Assembly (NCBI RefSeq): GCF_001429245.1
Contig: NZ_LMJE01000007.1
Coordinates: 535,127 to 599,126 of the forward strand
Origin: Rhizobium sp. Root274
GTDB taxonomy: Bacteria; Pseudomonadota; Alphaproteobacteria; Rhizobiales; Rhizobiaceae
Direction: 5' to 3'
DNA: 64,000 bases
Shown one piece after another: positions 1 through 9,202 of this stretch. Under the pieces are notes generated by a model that searched no databases, was not told the origin of the DNA, and saw only the letters and a list, made by a program, of their open reading frames with translations. Each line of letters begins with the position of its first letter. Within the stretch, counting starts at the first letter, position 1. The position numbers were made by a program, and so were the translations under genes.

Positions 1-1425
1 ATGCGCCTGGCGCGCCGCCTCGATCACCTCGGCGCGGGTGGCCGAGCGGCGGCCATAGGCGATGTTCTCGTGGATCGAGCGATGCAGCAGCGAGGTATCC
101 TGCGTGACAACAGAGATGTGCTGGCGGATGCTCGCCTGTGTCGCCTCAGCCACGTCCTGGCCGTCGATGGTGATGCGGCCGGTCTCGACGTCGTAGAAGC
201 GCAGCAGAAGATTGACCAGCGTCGACTTTCCGGCACCGGAGCGCCCGACCAGGCCGATGCGCTCGCCGGGTCTGATGTCGAGCGAGAAGTCTTCGATGAT
301 GCCGCCCTTGCGGCCGTAATGGAAGGAGACCTTGTCGAAGCGGATGGCACCTTTTGTCACCTGAAGCGGCTTGGCGGAAAGCGGGTCGGTCAGCCCGATC
401 GGCTTGGCAATCGTGTCCATCGCCTCGTGCACGGTGCCGACCTGATCGGATATCTGCGTGATTTCCTGGGCGACACGGGCAGAGGTGCCGGAAATCTGCA
501 GGGTCATCGGCAGAACCATGGCGACGATATCGATGCCGATGGCACCATTCGCCCAGAGCTTGATCGCAACCCAGGTGGTGCTGGCGATCAACAGGCCCGA
601 GAGCAGCGTCAGCCCGAGCGAGAACAGCGACAGCCAGCGATGCTGGGTGATCATGCGGGACGTGTGCTGGTCGACGGCTTCGCGGACGAACTGGTCTTCC
701 TCTTCCGGCCGGGCGAAGAGCTTCACCGTCATGATATTGGTATAGCTGTCGACGATGCGGCCAACGAAATCGGACCGCGCATAGGCAATCGCCTTCGAGC
801 CGCGCCGGATCTGCGGCACGATGGCGATGAGGAAGCCGATATAGGCCAGCGTCCAGAGCGCCACCGGCAGCACCAGCCACCAGCTGGCGGCCGCCAGAAT
901 GCCGGAGGTGATCAGGCCGAGCGCCACCAGATACCAGACGACTGATATGACCGAGACGACGGAGCTTCGCAGCGTGTGGCCGATTTCCAGCACCCGCGAA
1001 CCGATCCGCCCGGCAAAATCATTCTGGAAGAAGGAGAGGTTCTGGCGGATCACATGCCAGTGGCTCTGCCAGCGCACCATATTGGTGACACCGGGCGCAA
1101 TCGCCTGGTTGAGCACGAGACCTTGGAGCGCCGTGACCAGCGGCCGGATGACAAGCACGAGGAGGATGAGGCCGAAGATCAGCGAGGCGCCGTCGGCAAA
1201 CACCTGGTCCGGCCTGGACGCCGTCAGCACCTTCACGAGTTTTCCCATGAAAACGGGGATCGCGGCATCGGCCAGCGCCACAAACAGGCTGGCAAAGATC
1301 AGCGCGATGAACAGGCCTTTCGCCTGGCGCACGAAGAACCAGTAGAAGCGGAGGAGCCCTTCCGGCGGATTGCCGGGCGTCTCGCGGGCGGTCGGAACAA
1401 TAATCGTCTCGAAAAAGCGCAGCAT
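1..1425 (-). CDS. ABC-type exporter, fused permease and ATPase (3' end beyond the window)
   Basis: This is an inner-membrane half-transporter of the MsbA/LmrA type, likely to export a lipid, drug or polysaccharide precursor as a homodimer. The 475 visible codons start at an ATG (MLRFFETIIVP). Several hydrophobic helices fill about residues 25-310, with the exporter-like stretch QNDFAGRIGSRVLEIGHTLR inside. The nucleotide-binding domain begins near residue 345, and Walker A (GRSGAGKST) is near residue 395. The ABC signature and Walker B lie beyond base 1. Protein and frame are unambiguous, but the substrate cannot be told from sequence. It is separated from the upstream regulator gene by about 140 bases and shares its strand. 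Confidence 0.9.
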   Translation of the reverse strand, partial: MLRFFETIIVPTARETPGNPPEGLLRFYWFFVRQAKGLFIALIFASLFVALADAAIPVFMGKLVKVLTASRPDQVFADGASLIFGLILLVLVIRPLVTALQGLVLNQAIAPGVTNMVRWQSHWHVIRQNLSFFQNDFAGRIGSRVLEIGHTLRSSVVSVISVVWYLVALGLITSGILAAASWWLVLPVALWTLAYIGFLIAIVPQIRRGSKAIAYARSDFVGRIVDSYTNIMTVKLFARPEEEDQFVREAVDQHTSRMITQHRWLSLFSLGLTLLSGLLIASTTWVAIKLWANGAIGIDIVAMVLPMTLQISGTSARVAQEITQISDQVGTVHEAMDTIAKPIGLTDPLSAKPLQVTKGAIRFDKVSFHYGRKGGIIEDFSLDIRPGERIGLVGRSGAGKSTLVNLLLRFYDVETGRITIDGQDVAEATQASIRQHISVVTQDTSLLHRSIHENIAYGRRSATRAEVIEAARQAH

Positions 1426-1567
1426 AAAAGGGCTCTGGAAAAGGGCATTCCCGGGCGGGGAAGCGAGGAGAATCGGGAGATGAACAGGCTCGGATTGGAG
1501 ACCTGTCATTCGACGCTGGCAATGGGACAATTTCGCGACGCGGTGGCGATTGACGTCGGGCCTGTCT

Positions 1568-2419
1568 TCAAACCCCGACGAGATCACTCTTCGAATGCGC
1601 GCCCGTCGCGCCTGCACCGACCAATCTGCGGATATGCTCCGCCACCTTGGGATCGACTGGCGTATAGACCATCAGGTTGAGATCGACCCTGCCATCGACG
1701 GCAAAGGCCGAATATTCGAGATCGATGGCGCCGAGAACCGGATGGACGAGACGCTTGGCGCCCTCGCCCGGCACGCTGATCTGGTTGTCGTTCCAGATCC
1801 GGCGGAAATCCGGGCTTGCCTCCGACAGTTCCTCGACCAGTTGCTGAACCTGCGACACCGCTCCGGCCCGAGCAGCATCGGCCCGGAACGCCGCAACGGC
1901 GAAGCGGGCCACCGTCTCCCAGTCGTGCTGCTTGGTCCATACCTCCGGATTGGTGAACAGGAAACGCAGCATGTTGCGCTGGCCCGGCGGAAGCTTGCCA
2001 TAATCCGAGAGAACGACCGTCGCCGCCTTGTTCCACGCGACGACCTCCCAGGTCGCCGTCTTGATAATGGCCGGGCAGCTCTCCAGTTGATCGATGAAAC
2101 GCTGCAGACGCGGATTGACACCTTCGATCGTCGTGTACCGCGCCTCCGGTGGCCGCCCCAACCCCAGCATGAACATGTGCTCGCGTTCGGCTTCCGTCAG
2201 CAGCATGGCGCGCGCAATCCGGTTGAGCACATCCGCCGATGGTGCGCCGCCCCGTCCCTGTTCCAGCCAGGTATACCAGGTCGGGCTGATATTGGCCCGC
2301 TGCGCCACCTCTTCGCGTCTGAGACCGGGGGTGCGGCGCCGGCCCGACAGACCGAAGGTGGCCGGATCGAGCCGCACGCGGCGATCCCTGAGAAAGGACG
2401 CCAATGTCGTCGCAGCCAT
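1568..2419 (-). CDS. XRE-family regulator with MmyB-like ligand-binding domain
   Basis: The 283-aa DNA-binding regulator starts at MAATTLASFLRDRR. The upstream in-frame TTG has no properly spaced ribosome site. A helix-turn-helix covers about residues 10-70 (GLRREEVAQRANISPTWYTW), and the motif PGLRREEVA is typical of this family. The remaining two thirds match the MmyB-like ligand-binding fold (ATWEVVAWNKAA, NMLRFLFTNPEVW). Relatives in rhizobia and actinobacteria usually control an adjacent oxidoreductase. Here the gene is divergent from an SDR gene across a 109-base gap that holds an inverted repeat. Repression of the SDR gene and self-control are inferences from this layout. Confidence 0.88.
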   Translation of the reverse strand: MAATTLASFLRDRRVRLDPATFGLSGRRRTPGLRREEVAQRANISPTWYTWLEQGRGGAPSADVLNRIARAMLLTEAEREHMFMLGLGRPPEARYTTIEGVNPRLQRFIDQLESCPAIIKTATWEVVAWNKAATVVLSDYGKLPPGQRNMLRFLFTNPEVWTKQHDWETVARFAVAAFRADAARAGAVSQVQQLVEELSEASPDFRRIWNDNQISVPGEGAKRLVHPVLGAIDLEYSAFAVDGRVDLNLMVYTPVDPKVAEHIRRLVGAGATGAHSKSDLVGV

Positions 2420-2481
2420 GGGCGAGCATCCCAATCCTGAGAAGAATTATACCATGATAACGTCACTACTTTAACAGGATA

Positions 2482-2505
2482 GCAGACCTGTGATCTGTTG
2501 TCTGC
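2482..2505. promoter_or_regulatory. Inverted repeat in the XRE/SDR divergent promoter
   Basis: Perfect 6-bp arms GCAGAC and GTCTGC lie 12 bases apart, 24 bases before the SDR start codon. A second overlapping pair, ACAGG (2474-2478) and CCTGT (2487-2491), lies in the same stretch. The position between the MmyB-type regulator and its divergent neighbour makes it a candidate operator. Binding is inferred. Confidence 0.4.
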
Positions 2506-2528
2506 ATCAACAACGCAGGAAGACAAAA

Positions 2529-3416
2529 ATGCTTATCTTCGTCACCGGCGCGACCGGCTTCATCGGTTCCGCCGTCGTTCCCGAACTGCTCGCCGCCGGC
2601 CATCAGGTGCTCGGCCTCACCCGCTCCGAAGAAGGAGCAGCAAAGATGCGCGCGGCGGGCGTCGAGGCGCATCTCGGCACATTGGAGGATCCCGCCAGCC
2701 TGACGCGGGGCGCGGAGAAGGCCGATGCCGTGATTCACCTGGCTTTCGACCACGATTTCTCGAATTTCCAGGCCAATTGCCAGAAGGACGCCGTCGCCAT
2801 CGCCGCACTCGGCAAGGCTTTGATCGGGTCTGACCGACCGCTTCTGATCACCTCCGGCGTCGGCATGGGGATCGCAGCCCATGGCGAGCTGGCACGGGAA
2901 GATGTGCTGGATCTCGATCACCGGAACCCGCGCATCGCCTCCGAACGCGCCGGTCAGGCTCTGCTCGATGATGGCGTGAACCTGTCGACCATGCGGCTCT
3001 CGCAGATCCACGACACACGGCGCCAGGGGCTGGTGACCTTCCTGATCGACATCGCGCGTGCCAAAGGGCGTGCGGCCTATATTGGAGACGGAGCCACCCG
3101 CTGGTCAGCCTGCCACCTCGGCGACACGGCTCGCATCTTCCGCCTTGCCCTCGACCGCGCGGAACGGGGAGCGCGCTATCACGCGGTGGCCGAAGAAGCG
3201 GTCAGCCTGCGCGACATCGCCGGTGCCATCGGCGAGGCCTTGGACATTCCCGTGGCGTCGCTCACACCGGAGCAGGCGCAGGATCATTTCGGCCCGATGA
3301 TCGGCTTCACGACGCTTGACATGCCGGCCTCCTCGGCCCGCACCCGAGCTACCCTCGGCTGGGAGCCTGTCGGACCCGACCTCCTCTCCAACATCAGGGC
3401 TCTGGAGGTCGGCTGA
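2529..3416 (+). CDS. NAD(P)-dependent SDR-family oxidoreductase / epimerase-like protein
   Basis: The 295-aa extended or atypical short-chain dehydrogenase starts at MLIFVTGATGFIGSAVV, preceded by AGGAAG eight bases upstream. The Rossmann dinucleotide motif TGATGFIG is at residues 6-13. The NmrA/epimerase-like body continues to the C-terminal substrate domain (ALDIPVASLTPEQAQDHFG). Family members of this length with an adjacent MmyB-type regulator are common in rhizobia. They usually reduce carbonyl compounds or modify nucleotide sugars, but no substrate can be read here. The gene is divergent from the regulator and ends eight bases from the convergent selO stop codon. Confidence 0.85.
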   Translation: MLIFVTGATGFIGSAVVPELLAAGHQVLGLTRSEEGAAKMRAAGVEAHLGTLEDPASLTRGAEKADAVIHLAFDHDFSNFQANCQKDAVAIAALGKALIGSDRPLLITSGVGMGIAAHGELAREDVLDLDHRNPRIASERAGQALLDDGVNLSTMRLSQIHDTRRQGLVTFLIDIARAKGRAAYIGDGATRWSACHLGDTARIFRLALDRAERGARYHAVAEEAVSLRDIAGAIGEALDIPVASLTPEQAQDHFGPMIGFTTLDMPASSARTRATLGWEPVGPDLLSNIRALEVG

Positions 3417-3424
3417 GGGTAAAT

Positions 3425-4927
3425 TCACGTGCCGCAAAAGGTCCGCGTGACCCGTTCCTCAGGCGTCGGGGGCAGCCGCAGATCGGCTGTCTCCGGATCC
3501 TCAACATAGGGTGTGGCAAGCGCCTCGACCAGACGATGGAAAAAGGAGAAATCGCCATAGACGGCGGCGGCGATCGCTTCCTCGATGCGATGATTGCGCG
3601 GGATAAGCGCCGGGTTGATGGCCTCCAGCGCCGCCTGCCGTTCCGCCGCCGTGCGGCCGTCATCGATCCTTGCCCGCCAGCGCGTCAGCCAATCGGACAG
3701 TCCCAGCGGAGAGGTGAAGAGATCGGCCAGCGTATCCACGGCAGCGCCGCCCGCGACTTTCGACAGCATGCGGAAGGCAAGCGTGAAATCCGCGCCGCCC
3801 TGATGCAGAAGCTCGAGGAAATCGTTGACCAGCGCACGGTCGTCCTCTGCCTCGCCGGTAATCCCGAGCTTGTCGCGGAACGCTTGCAACCAGGCCGCCT
3901 GGAACACGTCGCCATAGGCCTTCAGCACGCCGTTCGCCGCCTCGATTGCCTTCTCCTCGTCCGCATCCAGGAGCGGCAACAGGCATTCGGCGAGCCGCGC
4001 GATGTTCCACTGTCCGATGCCCGGCTGATTGGCATAGGCGTAGCGGCCCCGCTCGTCGATCGAGGAGAAGACCTTGCGGGGATCATATTCGTCGAGAAAG
4101 GCGCAGGGGCCGAAATCGATGGTCTCGCCCGAAATCGCCATATTGTCGGTGTTCATCACGCCGTGAATGAAGCCGATCGACAGCCAGCGCGCGATGAGGC
4201 GTGCCTGCCGTTCCGCAACAAACGTGAGCATGGCAAGGTAAGGATTTTCCGCCGTCCGCGCTTCCGGATAATGCCGGTCGATGACGTAGTCGGCGAGCGT
4301 CCGGACGGCGTCCTCGTCGCCCTGTGCGGCGAAGAACTGGAACGTGCCGACGCGAATATGGCTTGCCGCGACCCGGGTGAAGACGGCACCCGGCAGAAGC
4401 GTTTCGCGCACCACCTGTTCACCGGTCGAGACTGCTGCGAGCGCCCGCGTGGCCGGCACGCCGAGTGCCGCAAAGGCTTCTGAGACGATATATTCGCGCA
4501 ACACCGGGCCGAGTGCCGCCATCCCATCGCCACGGCGCGAAAAGGCGGTCGGGCCGGAACCCTTCAGCTGGATGTCGAAGCGCTGCCCCGACGGCGACAT
4601 GACTTCCCCCAGCAACAGCGCCCGCCCGTCGCCGAGCTGCGGATTGAAATGGCCGAACTGATGGCCCGCATAGGCCTGGGCCAGCGGGGCCGACCCGACG
4701 GGAATTACCTGGCCGGAAAAGACCTGCGCCAGACGCTCGTCATCGGTACCCGCGACATCAAGGCCCAAGGTTTCGGCAAGCGCATGGTTGAAACGGATGA
4801 GCTTCGGCGCCCGCGCGGCGGCGGGCTTGGCGGGCCGGTGAAAATGCTCCGGCAGGCGTGCATAGGAGTTGTCAAAGGCAAACAAGAAAGGGCTCCTCGG
4901 CGACCGGATGAAGGACGGGCGCATCAT
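3425..4927 (-). CDS. selO: Protein adenylyltransferase SelO (YdiU/UPF0061)
   Basis: SelO is a pseudokinase-fold enzyme that transfers AMP from ATP to Ser, Thr or Tyr of target proteins, linked in bacteria to oxidative stress. The 500-aa length is typical. Characteristic blocks are YAGHQFGHFNPQLGDGRA, KGSGPTAFSRRGDG and MNTDNMAISGETIDFGP; the last holds the metal-binding Asn and Asp residues. The protein ends in FCGT. The third-last Cys sits where eukaryotic SelO carries selenocysteine. A double ATG begins the gene and no strong ribosome site is visible. It is the last of four co-oriented genes, 96 bases after the ClC gene. Confidence 0.93.
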   Translation of the reverse strand: MMRPSFIRSPRSPFLFAFDNSYARLPEHFHRPAKPAAARAPKLIRFNHALAETLGLDVAGTDDERLAQVFSGQVIPVGSAPLAQAYAGHQFGHFNPQLGDGRALLLGEVMSPSGQRFDIQLKGSGPTAFSRRGDGMAALGPVLREYIVSEAFAALGVPATRALAAVSTGEQVVRETLLPGAVFTRVAASHIRVGTFQFFAAQGDEDAVRTLADYVIDRHYPEARTAENPYLAMLTFVAERQARLIARWLSIGFIHGVMNTDNMAISGETIDFGPCAFLDEYDPRKVFSSIDERGRYAYANQPGIGQWNIARLAECLLPLLDADEEKAIEAANGVLKAYGDVFQAAWLQAFRDKLGITGEAEDDRALVNDFLELLHQGGADFTLAFRMLSKVAGGAAVDTLADLFTSPLGLSDWLTRWRARIDDGRTAAERQAALEAINPALIPRNHRIEEAIAAAVYGDFSFFHRLVEALATPYVEDPETADLRLPPTPEERVTRTFCGT

Positions 4928-5023
4928 GATGTGTGATGGTCTGGATATGGTGTTTTGCGCGCCTCAGGCAAGGAAGTGCACACCGGCGCCCCGAGCCCGC
5001 CGTTGCAGTTCGACACGGCCGGC

Positions 5024-6376
5024 TCAGCCAGCAGGCTCCGTTTCCGCCGCCTTGGCCCGCCGCGCGCGAATGGCCGCGGCGATGAAGTTGCGCGACAGGC
5101 CGTGATAAAGCGGCTCGCGCGACAGGATGCGCGAGGTGACATAGCCGATCATCGACACGGCCATGATCGGGATGACCGCTTCGTGGTTGCCGGTCATTTC
5201 GAGAATGATGACGAAGGCCGTCATCGGCGCTTGGACGACACCGGCGAAATAACCGGCCATGCCGAGCACGGCACCGAGCGCCACACTCGTCCCCATCAGC
5301 TGGCCGATCGTGCTGCCGAACCCGGCGCCGATGGAAAGCGAAGGCGCAAAGATGCCACCGGGTATGCCCGACACCATGGAGAGGAAACTGGCAAAGAGCT
5401 TTTCTGCAAAGAACAGCATCGGCGTCGCCTCCCCTTCGAGCGCGCCGCGCGCCTGCTCATAGCTGGTGCCGAACGTGGTGCCGCCGGAAACCACGCCGAT
5501 CACCGCGACGCCCAGCCCGCAAAGAGCGGCCAGCAGCACCATGCGCTTAAGCGGCGCCGGCTGCGCCCAGCGGCGGATGCGCAGGCCCAGATGCAGCGCG
5601 AGCGCGCTGAAGGCGGCGCCGAGCGCACCACCGCCGATGCCGCAGATCGGCACCAGCGCCCAGTCCCGCCAGACGATCGGGGCGGCCGAGGTCGAGCCGA
5701 AATACTGATAGCTGCCGGCGAGTGCCAGCGACGCAAGGCCCGACAGGATGACGGCGGTCAGCACGATGCCGTTGGCGCGGGATTCGTAGGCTCGACCCAT
5801 CTCTTCGATGGCAAAGACGATGCCGGCGAGCGGCGTATTGAAGGCAGCCGCGATGCCGGCGGCTGATCCGGCAAGAATGAGACCGCGTGCCTGTGCCATG
5901 CCGCCGAAGCGTGCGACGGCCAGCATGAACGAGGCGCCGACCTGAACGGTAGGCCCCTCTCGCCCGATGGATGCCCCCGACAACAGTCCGACCACGGTCA
6001 GGAGGATCTTTCCAAAGGCAAGACGCAGCGACAGCAGACGATGGCGGTCTTCGTCGTGATGGAGATGGCGCGCGGCAATCGCCTGCGGGATGCCGCTCCC
6101 CTGCGAATTGGGAAAGAACGTGATCGACAGCCAGGCACAGAGCGCAAAGCCCAGAGGCGTCACGATGATCGGCAGCAGAAACCCGAAACCGCCGATCTCC
6201 GTCATCGACAGGAAGGCGACCTGTGCCCGGTCGGCCATGCGCGCGAACACGACAGAGATGACGCCGATGGCGAGCGCACCTGTCCAGAACACGAGACGCG
6301 GCTTCCAGAGGCCGAGGGAACCCCAGAGAACCCGGGATCGGCGAACAAGCTTGGACCTGCGGTAGAAATTTTGCAT
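5024..6376 (-). CDS. ClC-family chloride/proton antiporter
   Basis: The 450-aa inner-membrane homodimeric ClC protein starts at MQNFYRRSKL. The longer in-frame extension would run into the upstream mgtA stop region. All key ion-path residues are present: GSGIP (93-97), GREGP with the gating Glu at 140, IEEM with the internal proton-transfer Glu near 192, and GGIFAPSL. PLY near the C-terminus holds the central Tyr. Both Glu residues predict a coupled 2Cl-/H+ exchanger and not a passive channel. It follows the Mg2+ ATPase gene after 101 bases on the same strand, so co-transcription is plausible. A role in charge or acid balance is inference. Confidence 0.93.
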   Translation of the reverse strand: MQNFYRRSKLVRRSRVLWGSLGLWKPRLVFWTGALAIGVISVVFARMADRAQVAFLSMTEIGGFGFLLPIIVTPLGFALCAWLSITFFPNSQGSGIPQAIAARHLHHDEDRHRLLSLRLAFGKILLTVVGLLSGASIGREGPTVQVGASFMLAVARFGGMAQARGLILAGSAAGIAAAFNTPLAGIVFAIEEMGRAYESRANGIVLTAVILSGLASLALAGSYQYFGSTSAAPIVWRDWALVPICGIGGGALGAAFSALALHLGLRIRRWAQPAPLKRMVLLAALCGLGVAVIGVVSGGTTFGTSYEQARGALEGEATPMLFFAEKLFASFLSMVSGIPGGIFAPSLSIGAGFGSTIGQLMGTSVALGAVLGMAGYFAGVVQAPMTAFVIILEMTGNHEAVIPIMAVSMIGYVTSRILSREPLYHGLSRNFIAAAIRARRAKAAETEPAG

Positions 6377-6477
6377 GTCGTCTATCGGCAATGGCGGATA
6401 GCCGCTTATCCGCCCCTGGACGGCAAGTTGCAAGGGTGGCAAACCGCAAATCTGGAGCCAGGTACAGATGCGTTTCG

Positions 6478-9039
6478 TCACCCCGCCCGGTGCCAATGGC
6501 CGTAATAGACCCGCTTGGCGAGGCTGGTGACAGCGATATAGCCGAAGACGATGACGAGCGTCGCGAGGAACTCGCCCCCGCTCAGCGGAACGAAGCCGAA
6601 GGCGGTGGCAGCAGAGCCGAGATAGGGAATAGCAAGCGTGACGAGGACAACGGCCAGCGTCGACCAGAGCAGCAGGCGGCTCGGGCTGGTCTTGCCGAGC
6701 GGCTTTCGGCTGCGCAGCACGAGCACCACTAGAAGCTCGGTCATCAGCGAGATCACGAACCAGGCCGTCTGGAAACTCTGCTCGCCGGCATGGAAGATCT
6801 TCAGGAGAACGGTGAAGGTGATCAGGTCGAAAAGCGAACTGATCAGCCCGAAGACGATCATGAAACGCTGGATCTCCGTAATGCTCCAGCGCTGTGGCCG
6901 GGCGAGATCCTCTTCGTCGACATTGTCGCTCGATATCGCGATCGAGGGGAAATCGGAGAGGAAATTGTTGAGCAGGATCTGTTTTGCCAGAAGCGGCAGG
7001 AAAGGCAGGAGCGGTGCCGCGAGCGCCATGCTGATCATGTTGCCGAAATTGGCGCTGGTGGTAATCGAGATGTATTTGAGCGTATTGGCAAAAGTCCGCC
7101 TCCCCTGCCGGACGCCGGCGATCAGCACGCCGAGATCCTGCCGGAGCAGGATGACGTCGGCGCTTTCGCGCGCGACATCGACCGCGCCGTCAACCGAAAT
7201 GCCGACATCGGCCGCATGCAGCGACGGCGCATCATTGATGCCGTCGCCCATATAGCCGACGCATTCGCCGACCTTCTGCAGCGCCCGCACGATGCGCTCC
7301 TTCTGTTGCGGATCAATCTCGGCAAAGAGATCGGTGCGCGGCGCCAGATGCCAGAGCGCAGCATCGTCAAGCTGGGCCAGATCCTCCCCAGTCAGAAGCG
7401 AGGCCGGATCGAGCCCGACGCTTTCCGCGACATGGGCCGTCACATAGCGGTTGTCGCCGGAGATCACCTTGACCCGGATGCCGAGTTGAGAGAGCTGGCT
7501 GAGGGTATCGCGAGCATCGACCTTGGGCGGATCGGAAAACAGCAGGAGGCCGGAAAAACACATGCCCTCCTCCGCCTCCCGCTCGTGTCGCGGCACGGCA
7601 GCAACCCGTTTGGTCGCGAGCGCGAGCACACGGAAGCCCTTAGCGCTTTCAGCCTGAAACATCGCCACGATCGCGGCCCGGGATGGGGCATCGAGCGGCA
7701 CCTCCCCCTGATCCATGGCGATGCGGGTGCAGACGTCAACGACATTGGCGAAGGCGCCCTTGGTCACGAGCAGGTGCGAGGCGGGATCGGCTTGCGGTTC
7801 GACAACGATCGTCAGCCGCCGGCGCACGAAGTCGTAAGGGATCTCGTCGATCTTGCGGTAGCCGGAGGTTGTCAGTCCTGCCGCCTCCCCCGCCGCAACG
7901 ATCGCTGCATCGAGTGGGTTTTCGATACCGCTTTCGAAGGCCGCATTGAGAAAGGCGAACTGCCGCACGACGTCCGAAGACGCGCCTTGCGGCGAGCGCG
8001 CGCCGGTCATGACGATCTCTCCCTCGGTGAGCGTGCCGGTCTTGTCGGTGCAGAGCACGCTCATGCTGCCGAGGTTTTCGATCGCATCCAGCCGTCGGAC
8101 GATGACGCCCTGTCTGCTCATGCTGCGCGCGCCGGCCGACAGCGTGACGGAGATGATCGCCGGAAGCAATTCGGGGGAGAGCCCGACCGCAAGCGCCACG
8201 GCAAAGAGCAAAGATTCAATGACCGGCCGGCCGAGCAGAAGGTTGACCGTCAGCACGAAGAGCACGATCACCACCATCAACCGGATCAGCAGATAGCCGA
8301 AGCGGCGGACCCCGCGATTGAAGTCGGTTTCCGCCTCTCTTGTGGAAAGCCGCGCCGCGATTTCGCCAAAGGCAGTGTCGCGACCCGTGCGGGTGATGAG
8401 GACACGGGCCGTGCCGCTGCGCACCGAAGAGCCGAGAAAGACGCTGTTGCTGCGCTTGGCGAGCGGCGCGTCGGCGGCCACTAGACCGGCGGTCTTTTCG
8501 ACCGGAAAAGTCTCACCGGTCATGCTGGCTTCGACCACCAGGAAATCCTGCGCCTCGAGCACCAGCCCGTCGGCCGGCACCAGCTTGCCTGCCGACAGGA
8601 GCACGACATCGCCGGGCACGAGTCCGTTCGTTGGCACACTGACCGGCGCGCCGTCGCGCATGACGCTGCTGGTGAGCGTCAGCTGCTTCTTGAGCTCGGC
8701 CACGGCGGAGGACGCGCGGTATTCCTGGAAGAAGCTGAGGAGCGAGCTGCCGAGCACGATCGCAAAGACGATGCCCGCATCGATCCACTGCTGAAGGGCG
8801 AGCGAGATGGCAACCGCAAACGCCAGAATCAGCACCAGCGGGCTTTCGAACTGCCGGAGCAAGAGACGGAGCGCAGAGTGGCGCTCGCTCTCTTCAACGC
8901 TGTTGGGACCAAGGGTCGACATCAGCACCCCCGCGCGCGCCGAACTCAGCCCGCCCGGCCCCGATCCGAGCGCGGTAAAGAGCGCCTCCGGCGTTTCCGC
9001 CCAATAGGCGCTGTCCAAGCGGGTTTCAGTCTCTTTCAC
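6478..9039 (-). CDS. mgtA: Magnesium-translocating P-type ATPase (MgtA/MgtB family)
   Basis: This 853-aa P3B-type ATPase imports Mg2+ with ATP. I chose the GTG start (VKETETRLDS) because GGAGG lies nine bases before it; the upstream TTG would put that site inside the gene. Visible elements are an N-terminal cation-ATPase domain, paired membrane helices near residue 60, and the MgtA signature GLSPELLPAIISVTLSAGA. The phosphorylation motif DKTGTLT is near 330, the hinge GDGIND near 597, and a C-terminal helix cluster follows. The 163-base gap to the upstream GST gene shows no recognisable Mg2+ leader or mgtL-like peptide, so its regulation is unknown. Confidence 0.95.
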   Translation of the reverse strand: MKETETRLDSAYWAETPEALFTALGSGPGGLSSARAGVLMSTLGPNSVEESERHSALRLLLRQFESPLVLILAFAVAISLALQQWIDAGIVFAIVLGSSLLSFFQEYRASSAVAELKKQLTLTSSVMRDGAPVSVPTNGLVPGDVVLLSAGKLVPADGLVLEAQDFLVVEASMTGETFPVEKTAGLVAADAPLAKRSNSVFLGSSVRSGTARVLITRTGRDTAFGEIAARLSTREAETDFNRGVRRFGYLLIRLMVVIVLFVLTVNLLLGRPVIESLLFAVALAVGLSPELLPAIISVTLSAGARSMSRQGVIVRRLDAIENLGSMSVLCTDKTGTLTEGEIVMTGARSPQGASSDVVRQFAFLNAAFESGIENPLDAAIVAAGEAAGLTTSGYRKIDEIPYDFVRRRLTIVVEPQADPASHLLVTKGAFANVVDVCTRIAMDQGEVPLDAPSRAAIVAMFQAESAKGFRVLALATKRVAAVPRHEREAEEGMCFSGLLLFSDPPKVDARDTLSQLSQLGIRVKVISGDNRYVTAHVAESVGLDPASLLTGEDLAQLDDAALWHLAPRTDLFAEIDPQQKERIVRALQKVGECVGYMGDGINDAPSLHAADVGISVDGAVDVARESADVILLRQDLGVLIAGVRQGRRTFANTLKYISITTSANFGNMISMALAAPLLPFLPLLAKQILLNNFLSDFPSIAISSDNVDEEDLARPQRWSITEIQRFMIVFGLISSLFDLITFTVLLKIFHAGEQSFQTAWFVISLMTELLVVLVLRSRKPLGKTSPSRLLLWSTLAVVLVTLAIPYLGSAATAFGFVPLSGGEFLATLVIVFGYIAVTSLAKRVYYGHWHRAG

Positions 9040-9202
9040 GATCTGCGGCCTCCGCAATTGACATGACGGGCATCACCCGGCCGGCGACCGAGATCGAAAG
9101 CCATAGCAGCAGGAGGGGCACCCGTCCTTGCGCCTCGCCAAGTGATCGGGTCGTGTTCAAGGCCTGCCTTGGGCATGGCGTGCTGGCGAACGCACGGGAC
9201 CA

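Noticed and set aside
6790..8484. 564-codon plus-strand frame opposite mgtA
   Set aside because: Antisense shadow; the P-type ATPase on the minus strand has every signature motif.
9040..9202. Mg2+-sensing leader or mgtL-like peptide before mgtA
   Set aside because: No proline-rich short reading frame or M-box pattern was recognisable in the 163 bases.
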